A stretch of 64,000 nt of DNA from Amaurobius ferox (taxonomy: Eukaryota; Arthropoda; Arachnida; Araneae; Amaurobiidae). A program made the position numbers and the translations under genes. The notes under the pieces were generated by a model, which had not been told where the DNA came from, made no database searches, and worked only from the letters and a program-made list of their open reading frames with translations. Positions 62,301 through 64,000 of the stretch are shown piece after piece. Each line of letters begins with the position of its first letter. The stretch's first letter is position 1. The DNA lies in the NCBI GenBank assembly GCA_951213105.1, contig OX578138.1:65837037-65901036 (forward strand), written 5' to 3'.

Positions 62301-64000
62301 CCACTTCCTACTTTTACTTCTCCTATATACATAGTAAGTTTTCGATGGAAGAGCATGTTTCAACCATCATTGAACTGAAATCTAACGTTTTTGAGGTGAT
62401 GTTTGTGTGTGTTGCGATTGATGGGATTAAAGGGGTCAAGTATCATAATTGCAATTTTTCAATCGGTGCAATATTTCATTTTTTCCATTATTTTATCAAA
62501 CATTATGGATTTAGCAACTATTTTTATATTAAAATTTCATATTGATTAAATTTTTTAGCTTTTTGTAAATATTAGTTTTTTTTAATTGTTTAAATTTGAT
62601 TATTTAAATTTGATATTTTATTTTGTAATTATAAAATGAGACATGTTGAAAATATGGAACTTACTTAACATGAAAACAATTTAAAAGAGAAAAATTAAAC
62701 TTACTGTGCTAAAAAAAAAATTAAATTTGATTGCTTTAAAATTTATTTAGGGAAGCTTCTTACCTGGAAACATTTTAATTGGATTTGGGTGTAGTTATAA
62801 CTCATTTGTCACACTTGTGAGCTATAACGTGAACAGATAATCATAATGTTTAACTTTTAAAAATAGTTTATTCAATCAAACACATCAGGTTCATTACAAG
62901 TACAAAATTACATCATTCATTCAACATAACTGTGCTTGGCAAAGAAACAGAAATTAACATGAGCATTATAAGTATATATATAAAATGAAAGTGAACGACG
63001 CCTCATCTGTCTGGTGTTTCAGCATATAAAAATTCAGTAGTTTGGAGCCACACAATATTCTGTTAGACAATTTTCACGCTGACTAATACAGTGTGAAATG
63101 GAACAATGGCTAGCTTGTATGAATCTGGAACAGGGACCTTTTCCTCTGAGGACAATTGAACTCGTGTGGAAGCAAACAAGCCGTTGTTGAGGTAACTTCA
63201 TCATTATTATACTTTTGGCATGTGTGGTAATCTGGAATGAACTTGACCAAAAGGATTCTAGAACTAAAGCAGAACTATTCCGGCATTTTGCTATTGTATC
63301 CCTAGCCATATTAATGGTCTGCCAAAAAGCATAGATGAGTCATTGCCATCATACACAGACCCCTTAAAAGTGAAGTCAGATTTCCACTGAACAATCTTGA
63401 AGCTCTATTATGCCGATGCAAATATTTGAGGCTTAAACAACTCACCTTTAAAATGAAGCTCAAAGCAAAGCTAAACAGAGCCATTGCTGGAGCTTGAATA
63501 AAGCTAAGTTCTCACCAAAAAATTCATTACTAAATATTTCCAGCTAGTCCTACCAACACACCAAAGTAACATTGTAATCAAGTCCATAATTAATCAGCCT
63601 TGTGCACCTAGCAACAATCACTGTATGGTACCTGGAACAAACTAATTAACTCAGGTGGATTTAATGAATACAAGAACAGACATATAACCTGTATCATAGC
63701 AACAGGAGCATTACACATTTCCTATTTTGAACGGCTTATACATTTGATTGCTTTATAAACAATTATTTAAAAAAGAAAAAAAAAACCCGTTTCATAATAA
63801 GTCGCATTTGTCTCCTTTTTTAATGGTCTGTATATTATTTGCATATATTTTTTAACAACTTATCACATACTGGAATGGAAGAAACTGTACTGTGAATAAT
63901 GCTGATACTTTTCTTTCAGGTTGCAAGCCAAGATAGTATGCTATTATCTCAAAGTGAACAGCAGCACAAAAGTGTTGAAAACGTATCATCCTATGTCAAT
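4483..64000 (+). CDS. lig: lingerer/UBAP2-family gene, partial (10 exons, both ends outside window)
   Basis: Ten exons joined through GT-AG introns keep one open frame for 530 codons. Landmarks in order: W-x-x-x-GKKKK start, an Arg/Gly-rich RGG region, acidic EEWSEEDWTEN, LTETKVFTPSAG, IDLASFLQKA, a Ser/Gln-rich low-complexity stretch, then LDVQFGALQFGTD. These match the order in UBAP2L/UBAP2 and Drosophila Lingerer: UBA, RGG box, DUF3697-type core, disordered tail. Family members are cytoplasmic RNA-binding proteins linked to stress granules, mRNA translation and, in flies, FMR1/Caprin complexes. The UBA domain that should precede the first exon was not found in 1-4482, so it is presumably upstream. 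The last exon runs off the window. Homology is recognised from motifs only; no alignment was run. Confidence 0.93.
4838..5992. repeat. Dispersed ~1 kb repeat, copy 2, with adjacent widespread repeat
   Basis: 4955-5992 is the second copy of the 1188-2134 repeat. It is preceded at about 4838-4930 by sequence resembling a common animal repeat type (gctaactcttctgg, ccgggaaactcccag). A shorter relative of that part may occur near 27061. It is non-coding. Confidence 0.7.
5993..8241. other. Intron 1 remainder, AT-rich
   Basis: Plain AT-rich intron. No transposon ends, RNA gene or exon could be supported. Confidence 0.5.
8242..8352 (+). CDS. lig: lingerer exon 2 of window: charged Arg/Asn-rich segment
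   Basis: The acceptor is ttgttctag and the donor is gtaatt at 8353. The exon is 111 nt, entering in phase 1 and leaving one base. The product is rich in N, E, K and R and ends in SRGPRKNFSS, an RGG-box-like linker. Little conservation is expected here; the call rests on splice phase and composition. Confidence 0.85.
8560..8950. repeat. Dispersed repeat with (TG)n core, copy 1 of 3
   Basis: It starts with gtataaggaagtattgtgac and ggggtcgaaa, then gggagagcacgtttcaagc, a (tg)n microsatellite at 8691-8720, gtgagtctgtggaga and ggaagcctattgttttta. The same order occurs at 38383-38720, and its first part at 62325-62450. It is probably a non-autonomous transposon family carrying a microsatellite. 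Confidence 0.65.
8985..9320 (+). repeat. Helitron-like 5' segment with two ~140 bp tandem units
   Basis: It begins tctatataaataaaattgaa and then ctgtgtctgtctgtttgtcc, a start typical of arthropod Helitron-type repeats. Two degenerate units follow, each with gaatttgatgaaattttgtg, tagcct-gaaatagtccc and gagatatt-(g/a)t-aaaaacgaaa. No Rep/helicase is present. The assignment is by resemblance only. Confidence 0.45.
9640..9835. repeat. Two ~100 bp direct repeat units
   Basis: Two copies of gctgggatgt/ctgggatgt ... attcctgatt ... caa(a)n ttc(c)atgatttccgac/tag in tandem. No coding role is evident; the frames over them are shadows of the repeat. Confidence 0.5.
9836..10985. other. Intron 2 remainder
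   Basis: AT-rich, no recognised gene. A slightly GC-richer patch near 10780-10860 (ggggcccagatt, gggaccatatgggtccc) looks repeat-derived but cannot be assigned. Confidence 0.4.
10986..11138 (+). CDS. lig: lingerer exon 3 of window: RGG box
   Basis: The acceptor is tattttag and the donor is gtaagt at 11139. It is 153 nt in phase 1/1. It encodes GRGRGRGGRSRTF, the core RGG motif (arginine-methylation and RNA-binding region in UBAP2L), followed by a Ser/Thr/Asn-rich linker containing DTWTNSTAEK. Confidence 0.93.
11261..11319 (+). CDS. lig: lingerer exon 4 of window: 59-nt acidic exon
   Basis: Short exon between a 122-bp intron and a 25.7-kb intron. It encodes GNWSDVAVAEEWSEEDWTEN, matching the conserved EEW-x-x-EDW-x-E-D/N motif of UBAP2 proteins. 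The acceptor is atttatag and the donor is gtaagt at 11320, ending in phase 0. Confidence 0.94.
11561..11815. repeat. Hairpin repeat, copy 2
   Basis: Inverted arms 11562-11592 and 11650-11682 (gacgctgcgtgctggg against cccagcacgcagcgtc) are followed by ggaagtggaggcat and cccccacagaaggggaat, as in the copy at 52-315. The 16-bp inner arm is perfect here. Mobile non-autonomous element, family unknown. Confidence 0.65.
11816..12240. other. Intron 4 start, repeat-like GC patch
   Basis: The stretch 11960-12110 has GC-rich words (ccccgggcccgag, ggggtccggggcccccgg, cgagaccagctctcg) set in AT-rich sequence. It looks like part of an old repeat; it is not a gene. Confidence 0.4.
12241..14331 (-). mobile_element. 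Tigger/pogo-like DNA transposon, decayed
   Basis: It contains the transposase remnant described separately and, at 14260-14331, a terminal sequence that reads inward on the minus strand from a TA: cagtggccgccgcttaattg, then ggatcacaggttaattgg. This is the look of Tigger inverted termini. The matching left terminus is not visible near 12241, so that boundary is approximate and the copy may be truncated there. Confidence 0.7.
12380..13841 (-). pseudogene. Tigger/pogo-family DDE transposase pseudogene
   Basis: The start codon is at 13839-13841 (MAKRKDFSLSEKYELLKKF). The N-terminus has a Psq-type helix-turn-helix with KLDIPQSTLCRLLK, then a CENP-B-type HTH (VEAALLEWFKAVRLKNAPLS). A frameshift near 13380 leads into the DDE core. 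First Asp is in YNMDETG (about 13330), second in LLDNCTAHP (about 13021), third in IQPLDQGIIK (about 12931). An in-frame TGA at 13058-13060 splits the core, and more stops interrupt the C-terminal tail. Function would be DNA cut-and-paste transposition at TA sites. It is a dead copy; relatives include jerky/CENP-B-type domesticated genes, but nothing here suggests domestication. Confidence 0.85.
14332..14889. other. AT-rich intronic sequence
   Basis: No gene or repeat family recognised. Confidence 0.4.
14890..14930 (-). ncRNA. Hammerhead-ribozyme-like motif, probably inactive relic
   Basis: On the minus strand the order is GCCT, core CTGATGA, a hairpin (about GTGT/GCAC), AAAA where an active ribozyme has GAAA, short stem III GCACT, cleavage-site-like C, then AGGC that pairs with GCCT. 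CATAT/ATATG just outside could extend stem I. This is the layout of the minimal hammerheads found in Penelope-like elements and retrozymes. The G-to-A change at the conserved G and three extra bases before stem II argue against activity. Confidence 0.35.
14931..15674. other. AT-rich stretch with small tandem repeat
   Basis: At 15270-15400 a ~45 bp unit containing gcagggtgcatttacc or gggcacatttatc occurs about three times in degenerate form. Otherwise nothing recognised. Confidence 0.4.
15675..17068 (-). repeat. Gypsy 3' LTR
   Basis: It is 1394 bp, TG...CA bounded, and lies downstream of pol on the minus strand. Nearly identical to 23321-24715. A ~100-codon frame inside each LTR is carried along by the repeat and has no recognised homology. 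Confidence 0.95.
17069..17090 (-). other. Candidate polypurine tract
   Basis: Immediately before the 3' LTR the minus strand reads GGGGGATAGGTGGAAGGAAT, mostly purine, in the place where plus-strand priming occurs in LTR elements. Three T bases interrupt it. Confidence 0.45.
17091..18113. other. Gypsy 3' untranslated segment
   Basis: About 1 kb of AT-rich sequence between pol and the polypurine tract. No envelope-like frame with signal or transmembrane segments was seen, so the element appears env-less. Confidence 0.6.
18114..21830 (-). pseudogene. pol: Gypsy pol: protease, reverse transcriptase, RNase H, integrase
   Basis: Protease: PILIDSGASINVLF (catalytic D-S-G). Reverse transcriptase: LRLVTDFRKLND, FSTLDLTSGFYQMKL, VPFGLKNAPSSFQRLM and ISIYIDDIVIAS (Y-I-D-D). 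A frameshift near 20220 precedes the connection (NYLGFQVSEG, RQFLGLTGFYRKFI) and RNase H (VCTDASNFALGAVL). A second frameshift near 19803 follows. Integrase: HHCC zinc finger (HDSITAGHGG ... CPDCLQKR), core Asp in AMDCIGPM, second Asp in IITDKGSNF, and Glu in SDGVCERLN. A TAG at 18696-18698 stands where relatives have Trp (ED-W-DRHL). The C-terminal GPFKV-type fold (KVGDLVYLY, KLNKGPFKVIQ) ends at 18114. All catalytic residues are kept, but the frame is broken three times. Confidence 0.93.
21825..21831 (-). promoter_or_regulatory. Programmed -1 frameshift slippery site (TTTAAAC) at gag stop
   Basis: In the gag frame the codons read AAT TTA AAC TAA, so the heptamer T TTA AAC sits directly before the gag stop. 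Slipping back one base puts translation into the pol frame (L-S-K-G-E...), which is open through protease and reverse transcriptase. It is one of the strongest known slippery heptamers. A downstream pseudoknot or stem was not assessed. Confidence 0.8.
22990..23230 (-). other. AsnRS N-terminal-domain-like segment of the Gypsy gag
   Basis: About 75 codons in two frames (23123-23230 and 23111 downward). In eukaryotic AsnRS this domain is a lineage-specific N-terminal extension that is not needed for catalysis, described as an accessory tRNA/protein-interaction module. The match is by conserved motif order, not alignment. The segment lies inside the LTR-bounded element, upstream of capsid, and its reading direction is that of gag. 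Capture of a host gene fragment is the simplest explanation; chance convergence seems unlikely given several matching blocks in order. Confidence 0.8.
23300..23313 (-). other. Candidate primer-binding site
   Basis: Seven bases inside the 5' LTR the minus strand reads TGGTGCCGTGTACC. It starts with TGG, the complement of a tRNA CCA end, as expected for a tRNA-primed element. The tRNA could not be named. Confidence 0.5.
23321..24715 (-). repeat. Gypsy 5' LTR
   Basis: It is 1395 bp and lies upstream of gag on the minus strand, so it should hold the element's promoter. It differs from the 3' LTR by roughly 1% plus a one-base indel near 24102. Confidence 0.95.
24717..25110. repeat. Dispersed ~370 bp repeat, copy 1
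   Basis: It shares gtgctt-aaa, cttgaattt, cattttcaaggc, cattttcttggttaagtcct and cttgaaagt(c/t)cttgaaa with 26272-26610 in the same order. The Gypsy element inserted at its left edge. Family unknown; non-coding. Confidence 0.65.
25111..26271. other. AT-rich intronic sequence
   Basis: It has a small direct repeat round 25540-25610 (atggtataaaccgttaacac and variants). No gene recognised. Confidence 0.4.
26272..26610. repeat. Dispersed ~370 bp repeat, copy 2
   Basis: Second copy of the 24717-25110 repeat. The frame of ~130 codons across it on the minus strand is repeat-derived. Confidence 0.65.
26611..27600. other. AT-rich intronic sequence with one unassigned frame
   Basis: A 91-codon minus-strand frame at 27154-27429 (MIAITIADCHAAININWLG...) has near-normal amino-acid composition but no family I recognise and no neighbours supporting it. 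It may be a fragment of a DNA-transposon protein. Confidence 0.3.
27600..28455. repeat. Tandem array, ~155 bp unit, five full copies and a partial
   Basis: Each unit has, in order, ttaattatttt, catacacagtatgattgtg, caattcagttt, gagtccattagtatcttttt, ctaaatattgcatattag and attgactaaactagc. Units start near 27603, 27761, 27919, 28069, 28241 and 28398. They differ by perhaps 10-20%, so the array is old. Confidence 0.8.
28456..28735. other. AT-rich sequence with short (TA)n
   Basis: It ends in a short tatatata run at about 28720-28735 next to the Tigger-like terminus. Nothing else recognised. Confidence 0.4.
28737..29026 (-). mobile_element. Tigger-like transposon 2, 3' terminal part
   Basis: The terminus at 28737-28800 carries cataattcgtaat-like inverted words (aattcgtaatgcc, cattacgaattatcgag). 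This is the downstream end of the transposase-bearing element whose coding tail lies at 34590-35200. The LINE separates the two parts. Confidence 0.55.
29014..29026. repeat. LINE target-site duplication, 3' side
   Basis: Sequence aagtacgtatgta, identical to 34590-34602. Confidence 0.9.
29027..32680 (-). pseudogene. LINE ORF2 (endonuclease, reverse transcriptase, RNase H) pseudogene
   Basis: Endonuclease start: VVQINLHYCSSASAILG with IALFRNP near 32560-32650, and the catalytic SDH motif in LSDHCLITF (about 32115). Reverse transcriptase: SFRPISLMSFLLKTIEK, HAYQPGKSSDTAL, SLDIEGAFDK, GCPQGGVLSPILW and GYADDVVIIA (about 30750, Y-A-D-D). RNase H: HTDSSMLGTSTGAGV (Asp) and FQAEVFAI (Glu), but ICSNSQAA has Asn where the catalytic Asp belongs; HGHSGIPGNEMADELA follows in another frame near 29580. 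A CCHC-type tail (GCNYSEETATHILYECE) is at about 29270. At least five frameshifts. RNase H after RT points to the I/R1/Loa group rather than Jockey proper. Confidence 0.88.
32680..33989 (-). pseudogene. LINE ORF1 (Gag-like, DUF4780-type) pseudogene
   Basis: A likely start is ATG at 33987-33989 (MARSSSSSF), in frame with the later segment MESSDVPLPSF... but broken by two stops. The central part has RPKTDIQPGSYAQTV, VTKDSFPSGKLSKEEVDLIQ and DEIPTGKQLPKIHGSSLNTG, the pattern of DUF4780 in ORF1 proteins of arthropod LINEs. Frameshifts follow at about 33246 and 33030, then VRWIFEVDSEAVDAIRKAQ resumes the domain. The role in active relatives is RNA binding in the RNP. Confidence 0.75.
34470..34516. 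other. Nested hairpin in LINE 5' UTR
   Basis: Two 14-bp words, GTAGCAAAAGCTAC and GTAGCTTTTGCTAC, are perfect reverse complements of each other, and each can also fold on its own (GTAGC/GCTAC with a 4-base loop). Confidence 0.6.
34590..34602. repeat. LINE target-site duplication, 5' side
   Basis: Sequence aagtacgtatgta, identical to 29014-29026; the base on each side differs, so the duplication is exactly 13 bp. Confidence 0.9.
34603..35200 (-). pseudogene. Tigger-like transposase 2, C-terminal remnant
   Basis: The segment reads FLPTNMTSKL, a TAG where relatives have Gln-Pro, then TLDQGIIKNFKSMYRKEVV with the third catalytic Asp. Next come VNIADKAWENVSQSTIQNCF, the family's A-W-x-x-V-x-x-x-T-I-x-N-C-F motif, and, after stops, LHQTKITEFF, the usual C-terminal Q-T-x-I-T-x-F-F motif. 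The HTH and first two catalytic Asp are absent. The LINE inserted a few bases after the QTKITEFF motif. Diverged from the 12380-13841 copy, so a separate family. Confidence 0.8.
35201..37036. other. Intron 4 end, AT-rich
   Basis: A short (TA)n lies at about 35595-35615. No exon or transposon coding sequence seen. 35270-35345 has aattaccgcaag- and aataagtgagggg-type words that could be the other Tigger 2 end, but this is weak. Confidence 0.4.
37037..37131 (+). CDS. lig: lingerer exon 5 of window: LTETKVF motif
   Basis: The acceptor is ccatctag and the donor is gtgagt at 37132. It is 95 nt, phase 0 to phase 2. It encodes LTETKVFTPSAG and ends ...TATALGQ, equivalent to the LSETKIFTAS element of UBAP2L that directly follows the acidic EDW motif. 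This confirms that the exons at 11319 and 37037 join across the 25.7 kb of nested transposons. Confidence 0.94.
37155..38382. other. Intron 5 start, AT-rich
   Basis: It opens with gggccattccatgtcaaatc, a word seen in many arthropod repeats, then AT-rich sequence with degenerate ~50 bp units at 37500-37860 (agcacttttaaataaaatc and variants). No gene. Confidence 0.4.
38383..38720. repeat. Dispersed repeat with (TG)n core, copy 2 of 3
   Basis: It carries gtataaggaaagtattgtga, cggggtcaaaatttcgaattc, gggagagcatgtctcaagc, a short tg run, gagtctgtggaga and ctggaagcctattgttttta in the same order as 8560-8950. Confidence 0.65.
38721..40160. other. Intron 5 T/G-rich stretch
   Basis: From about 39200 the plus strand becomes clearly T- and G-rich, with a T28 run at 39316-39343 and a G run near 39597. 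No coding sequence recognised. Confidence 0.4.
40161..40290. repeat. piggyBac-like terminus with hairpins (single end)
   Basis: TTAACCCTTTCGCGACG starts at a TTAA, the target and end type of piggyBac elements. It is followed by ggcacgcccacgtgcc and by a perfect GTGGCAC-CTATAA-GTGCCAC hairpin at about 40267-40286. The other end was not found, so this is tentative. Confidence 0.35.
40291..42856. other. Intron 5 T/G-rich stretch, non-coding
   Basis: Long runs of T and TG-rich sequence on the plus strand, with a GC-rich island near 40757-40860. Frames here are low-complexity (Phe/Leu/Val) and not convincing. It may be an old non-coding LTR derivative on the minus strand. Confidence 0.35.
42857..43005. 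repeat. (TA)n microsatellite flanking the Penelope cluster, left
   Basis: About 150 bp of TA dinucleotides with three short TACA/TTAC interruptions. The Penelope-like cluster begins directly after it. Confidence 0.9.
43119..43691 (-). mobile_element. Inverted 3' fragment of Penelope-like element A
   Basis: This 0.57-kb segment is the reverse complement of 45525-46097: it carries the last ~83 codons of the reverse-transcriptase frame plus the 3' untranslated region. It has one 3-bp insertion in the coding part (KH-Y-PIYF). It is joined tail-out to the forward copy, giving a large inverted repeat. Confidence 0.9.
43692..46097 (+). mobile_element. Penelope-like element A, 5'-truncated
   Basis: It contains the intact reverse-transcriptase frame described below. 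The GIY-YIG domain that precedes this region in element B is missing, so the copy begins in the linker. The junction with the inverted arm (43691-43750) has short duplications of ttacaatttagattattgta, typical of template switching. It is flanked by (TA)n at both ends of the cluster. Confidence 0.85.
43722..45786 (+). CDS. Penelope-like reverse transcriptase, open, lacks nuclease domain
   Basis: The frame is open from about 43722, with no ATG in the first ~100 codons, to TAA at 45784-45786. Motifs: KFPYLILIPKMHKEPVKFRT (RT2), KSFDFRDLFNNIDLSNLYS (RT3, catalytic D), IKGIPMGGACSSILADIYLS (RT4), FRFVDDVLLG (RT5, F-V-D-D) and AVNFLDISIKKHG (RT6/7). This set belongs to Penelope-like elements, which are related to telomerase. 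It ends ...FDSLLQFASK with no C-terminal GIY-YIG, consistent with the permuted layout of element B. The ~680 codons are uninterrupted, so this is a fairly young copy. It was truncated on insertion and is probably not autonomous. Confidence 0.88.
46098..46131. repeat. (TA)n between Penelope elements A and B
   Basis: TA dinucleotide run separating the 3' end of A (plus strand) from the 3' end of B (minus strand). Both elements point their 3' ends at it. Confidence 0.85.
46132..50514 (-). mobile_element. Penelope-like element B, full-length copy with N-terminal GIY-YIG
   Basis: The element is 4.4 kb on the minus strand. It has about 1 kb of 5' untranslated sequence, a coding region with the nuclease before the reverse transcriptase, and a 3' untranslated region with a perfect 34-bp tandem duplication (cattt cacctcacttcgtcaatgcg type) at 46678-46745. 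Its 5' end abuts the 3' end of a second partial copy (50515-51961), so the unit is a head-to-tail tandem as in the pLTR arrangement of Penelope elements. Naiad-type permuted Penelope elements (Craig et al. 2021) are the best fit. Confidence 0.88.
47096..49526 (-). pseudogene. Penelope-like GIY-YIG/reverse transcriptase polyprotein, one frameshift
   Basis: It starts at ATG 49524-49526. Residues 37-45 form a Cys cluster (C-x4-C-x2-C) and Cys 63, 68, 74 and 77 continue it. NLSYIGQTSNPLHLRMNVHR at about 79-97 holds the Y-I-G and catalytic Arg of the GIY-YIG nuclease, with LVFENYYIKKY giving the Glu. A basic linker (KKRYKRGKGK) precedes the reverse transcriptase. A one-base shift in a T run at about 47990-47995 separates the N-terminal frame (ends 47979) from the RT core: FPYVTLVPKFHKSPLSFRT, FDFKDLFNNIVI, GVPQGGCSSSILANLYL and YRYVDDLICI. 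The C-terminus after SYNFTII is altered by a small rearrangement (47140-47175) relative to the second copy. Confidence 0.88.
50515..51961 (-). mobile_element. Penelope-like element B, second copy, 5'-truncated
   Basis: It is nearly identical to 46132-47590 (about six substitutions seen). It carries the last part of the RT frame, GVPQGGCSSSILANLYL to ...VFVNNIINNFKYTT at 51333, which gives the unrearranged C-terminus missing from the full copy. It lies upstream of the full copy on the minus strand and ends in (TA)n. Confidence 0.88.
51962..52024. repeat. (TA)n microsatellite flanking the Penelope cluster, right
   Basis: TA dinucleotides with ttacata interruptions like those in the left array at 42857-43005, so the cluster probably split one original microsatellite. 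Confidence 0.85.
52025..52824. other. Intron 5, mixed composition with GC-rich block
   Basis: 52490-52735 is GC-richer with several CG dinucleotides and open on both strands (85 and 62 codons), but the peptides match nothing I know. It may be a relic of an old element or a regulatory island. Confidence 0.35.
52825..53130. repeat. ~105 bp tandem repeat, three degenerate units
   Basis: Each unit has ttcttaaat(c)ctcaacacat, cttttcctccag, tatgaggaggagttaaag, tttttatgatcgct and gtggatgcttcaa or variants. Units start near 52829, 52936 and 53039. Non-coding. Confidence 0.65.
53131..53880. other. Intron 5 T-rich stretch
   Basis: T/G-rich on the plus strand, ending near an aataaataaaatttcattta word at about 53735. 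No coding sequence supported. Confidence 0.35.
53881..54093 (+). mobile_element. Helitron-type 3' end
   Basis: 54058-54093 reads tcccgagcaacaccgtgtaa, then tcgctgCTAGT. The pattern of a short GC hairpin followed by CTAGT is the usual 3' terminus of arthropod Helitrons, which transpose by rolling circle. Upstream boundary not resolved; no helicase here. Confidence 0.5.
54094..54696. other. Intron 5 end, AT-rich
   Basis: Nothing recognised apart from the polypyrimidine tract and acceptor used by the exon at 54697. Confidence 0.5.
54697..54916 (+). CDS. lig: lingerer exon 6 of window: IDLASFLQKA and Gln/Ser-rich segment
   Basis: The acceptor is ttttttttccag and the donor is gtaagt at 54917. 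It is 220 nt, entering in phase 2 (the split codon restores Asn). It encodes NIDLASFLQKA, equivalent to the RIDLAVLLGK element of UBAP2L, then Gln/Ser-rich sequence and a helix-like FDFNQFAKQAAESIKAAVG, equivalent to the FLEQFKTAQALAQLA region. Confidence 0.93.
54917..56355. other. Intron 6, AT-rich
   Basis: 1439 bp. A 111-codon minus-strand frame at 55507-55842 has no recognised domain and no splice context; I treat it as chance. Confidence 0.45.
56356..56682 (+). CDS. lig: lingerer exon 7 of window: low-complexity Ser/Gln/Pro exon
   Basis: It is 327 nt, phase 0/0, between tttacag and gtaatt. The product is Ser/Asn/Gln-rich and ends in a basic-proline stretch, LPQRVKPPKTRLPPPSK, comparable to the KLKQQKKKASLTSK segment that precedes the conserved QFGAL motif in UBAP2L. 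Confidence 0.9.
56683..58638. other. Intron 7, AT-rich
   Basis: 1956 bp with no supported features other than its splice sites. Confidence 0.45.
58639..58784 (+). CDS. lig: lingerer exon 8 of window: LDVQFGALQFG core motif (DUF3697-type)
   Basis: The acceptor is ttactctag and the donor is gtaatc at 58785. It is 146 nt, phase 0 to 2. It encodes IPESAVVMPDDAVTSLDVQF followed by GALQFGTD, the most diagnostic stretch of the UBAP2/Lingerer family. Without splicing at 58785 the frame would hit TAA at once, which supports the donor. Confidence 0.95.
59281..59350. repeat. (TA)n microsatellite in intron 8
   Basis: About 65 bp of uninterrupted TA dinucleotides. No Penelope element is inserted here. 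Confidence 0.9.
59561..59931. repeat. 184-bp tandem duplication
   Basis: Units 59561-59744 and 59745-59928 appear identical (ttcatcaaaatctttgtttt to gcagaagtaacgca). A recent duplication inside intron 8. Confidence 0.9.
59865..60523. repeat. 334-bp-period duplication overlapping the previous one
   Basis: aaaacctaaattaattttgt at 59865 recurs at 60199, followed by the same ~325 bp up to catatatggaagaa at about 60523. The second unit lacks about 9 bp (cagcctgta). Nearly identical. Confidence 0.9.
60524..62024. other. Intron 8 remainder
   Basis: AT-rich. 61625-61815 has two ~100 bp degenerate units (tttctgctaaaagaa-, gatctgcccctcaaatg- or variants), and gcagctagtt at 61917-61926 resembles a Helitron 3' end, but support is weak. 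Confidence 0.4.
62025..62205 (+). CDS. lig: lingerer exon 9 of window: Ser-rich tail
   Basis: The acceptor is tttcttccag and the donor is gtaagt at 62206. It is 181 nt and starts with the base that completes the codon split at 58784. The product is Ser-rich (about a third Ser) with Asn, Thr and Gln, typical of the disordered C-terminal half of the family. Confidence 0.88.
62325..62450. repeat. Dispersed repeat with (TG)n core, copy 3 of 3 (partial)
   Basis: It carries agtaagttttcgatggaaga, gcatgtttcaaccatc and gaggtgatgtttgtgtgtgt, equivalent to the first half of 8560-8950. Confidence 0.5.
62850..63480 (-). other. Possible antisense transcript fragment (weak)
   Basis: On the minus strand there is an AATAAA at 62867-62872, a 91-codon frame at 63034-63309 (MARDTIAKCRNSSALV...) and a donor-like AAGGTGAGT at about 63440-63448. 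The composition is less AT-rich than its surroundings. The peptide matches nothing I recognise; it could equally be a repeat. Confidence 0.25.
63920..64000 (+). CDS. lig: lingerer exon 10 of window (continues beyond window)
   Basis: The acceptor is ttctttcag. Frame 0 is open to the window edge (27 codons: VASQDSMLLSQSEQQHKSVE and onward). Low-complexity Gln/Ser composition continues from the previous exon. No donor is seen before 64000. Confidence 0.8.

Overview
This is an AT-rich, intron-dominated piece of an animal nuclear genome. It is most likely arthropod and plausibly chelicerate. The host gene is a lingerer/UBAP2-family gene, and the transposon set (Tigger-like and Ty3/Gypsy elements, Penelope-like elements with an N-terminal GIY-YIG nuclease, a LINE whose ORF1 looks like DUF4780, Helitron-like ends, and a tRNA-derived SINE) fits an arthropod. 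The species cannot be fixed from the sequence.

Host gene. Ten plus-strand exons (4483-4699, 8242-8352, 10986-11138, 11261-11319, 37037-37131, 54697-54916, 56356-56682, 58639-58784, 62025-62205, 63920-64000) join in one frame through GT-AG introns to give 530 codons of a lingerer/UBAP2/UBAP2L protein. The N-terminal UBA exon lies before the window and the C-terminus after it. Introns 4 (25.7 kb) and 5 (17.6 kb) hold most of the mobile DNA.

Introns 1-3 and the 5' flank (1-11260) hold a hairpin repeat, a foldback MITE, a SINE with target-site duplications, a ~1 kb dispersed repeat pair and Helitron-like repeats. Intron 4 (11320-37036) holds a decayed Tigger-like transposon, a hammerhead-like motif, a young 9.0 kb Ty3/Gypsy element on the minus strand, a ~155 bp tandem array, and a LINE nested in the tail of a second Tigger-like transposase. 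Intron 5 (37132-54696) is T/G-rich on the plus strand and holds a 9 kb cluster of Penelope-like elements inserted at (TA)n microsatellites. A Helitron-type 3' end closes it. Introns 6-9 are mostly plain AT-rich DNA with recent tandem duplications in intron 8.

Main discovery candidate. The Gypsy gag region starts with a segment that closely resembles the appended N-terminal domain of eukaryotic cytoplasmic asparaginyl-tRNA synthetase, followed by an ordinary capsid/zinc-knuckle Gag. This looks like capture of a host tRNA-synthetase domain by a retrotransposon. The same element has a classic TTTAAAC -1 frameshift site at the gag stop. Its LTRs differ by about 1%, yet gag and pol carry several disabling lesions.
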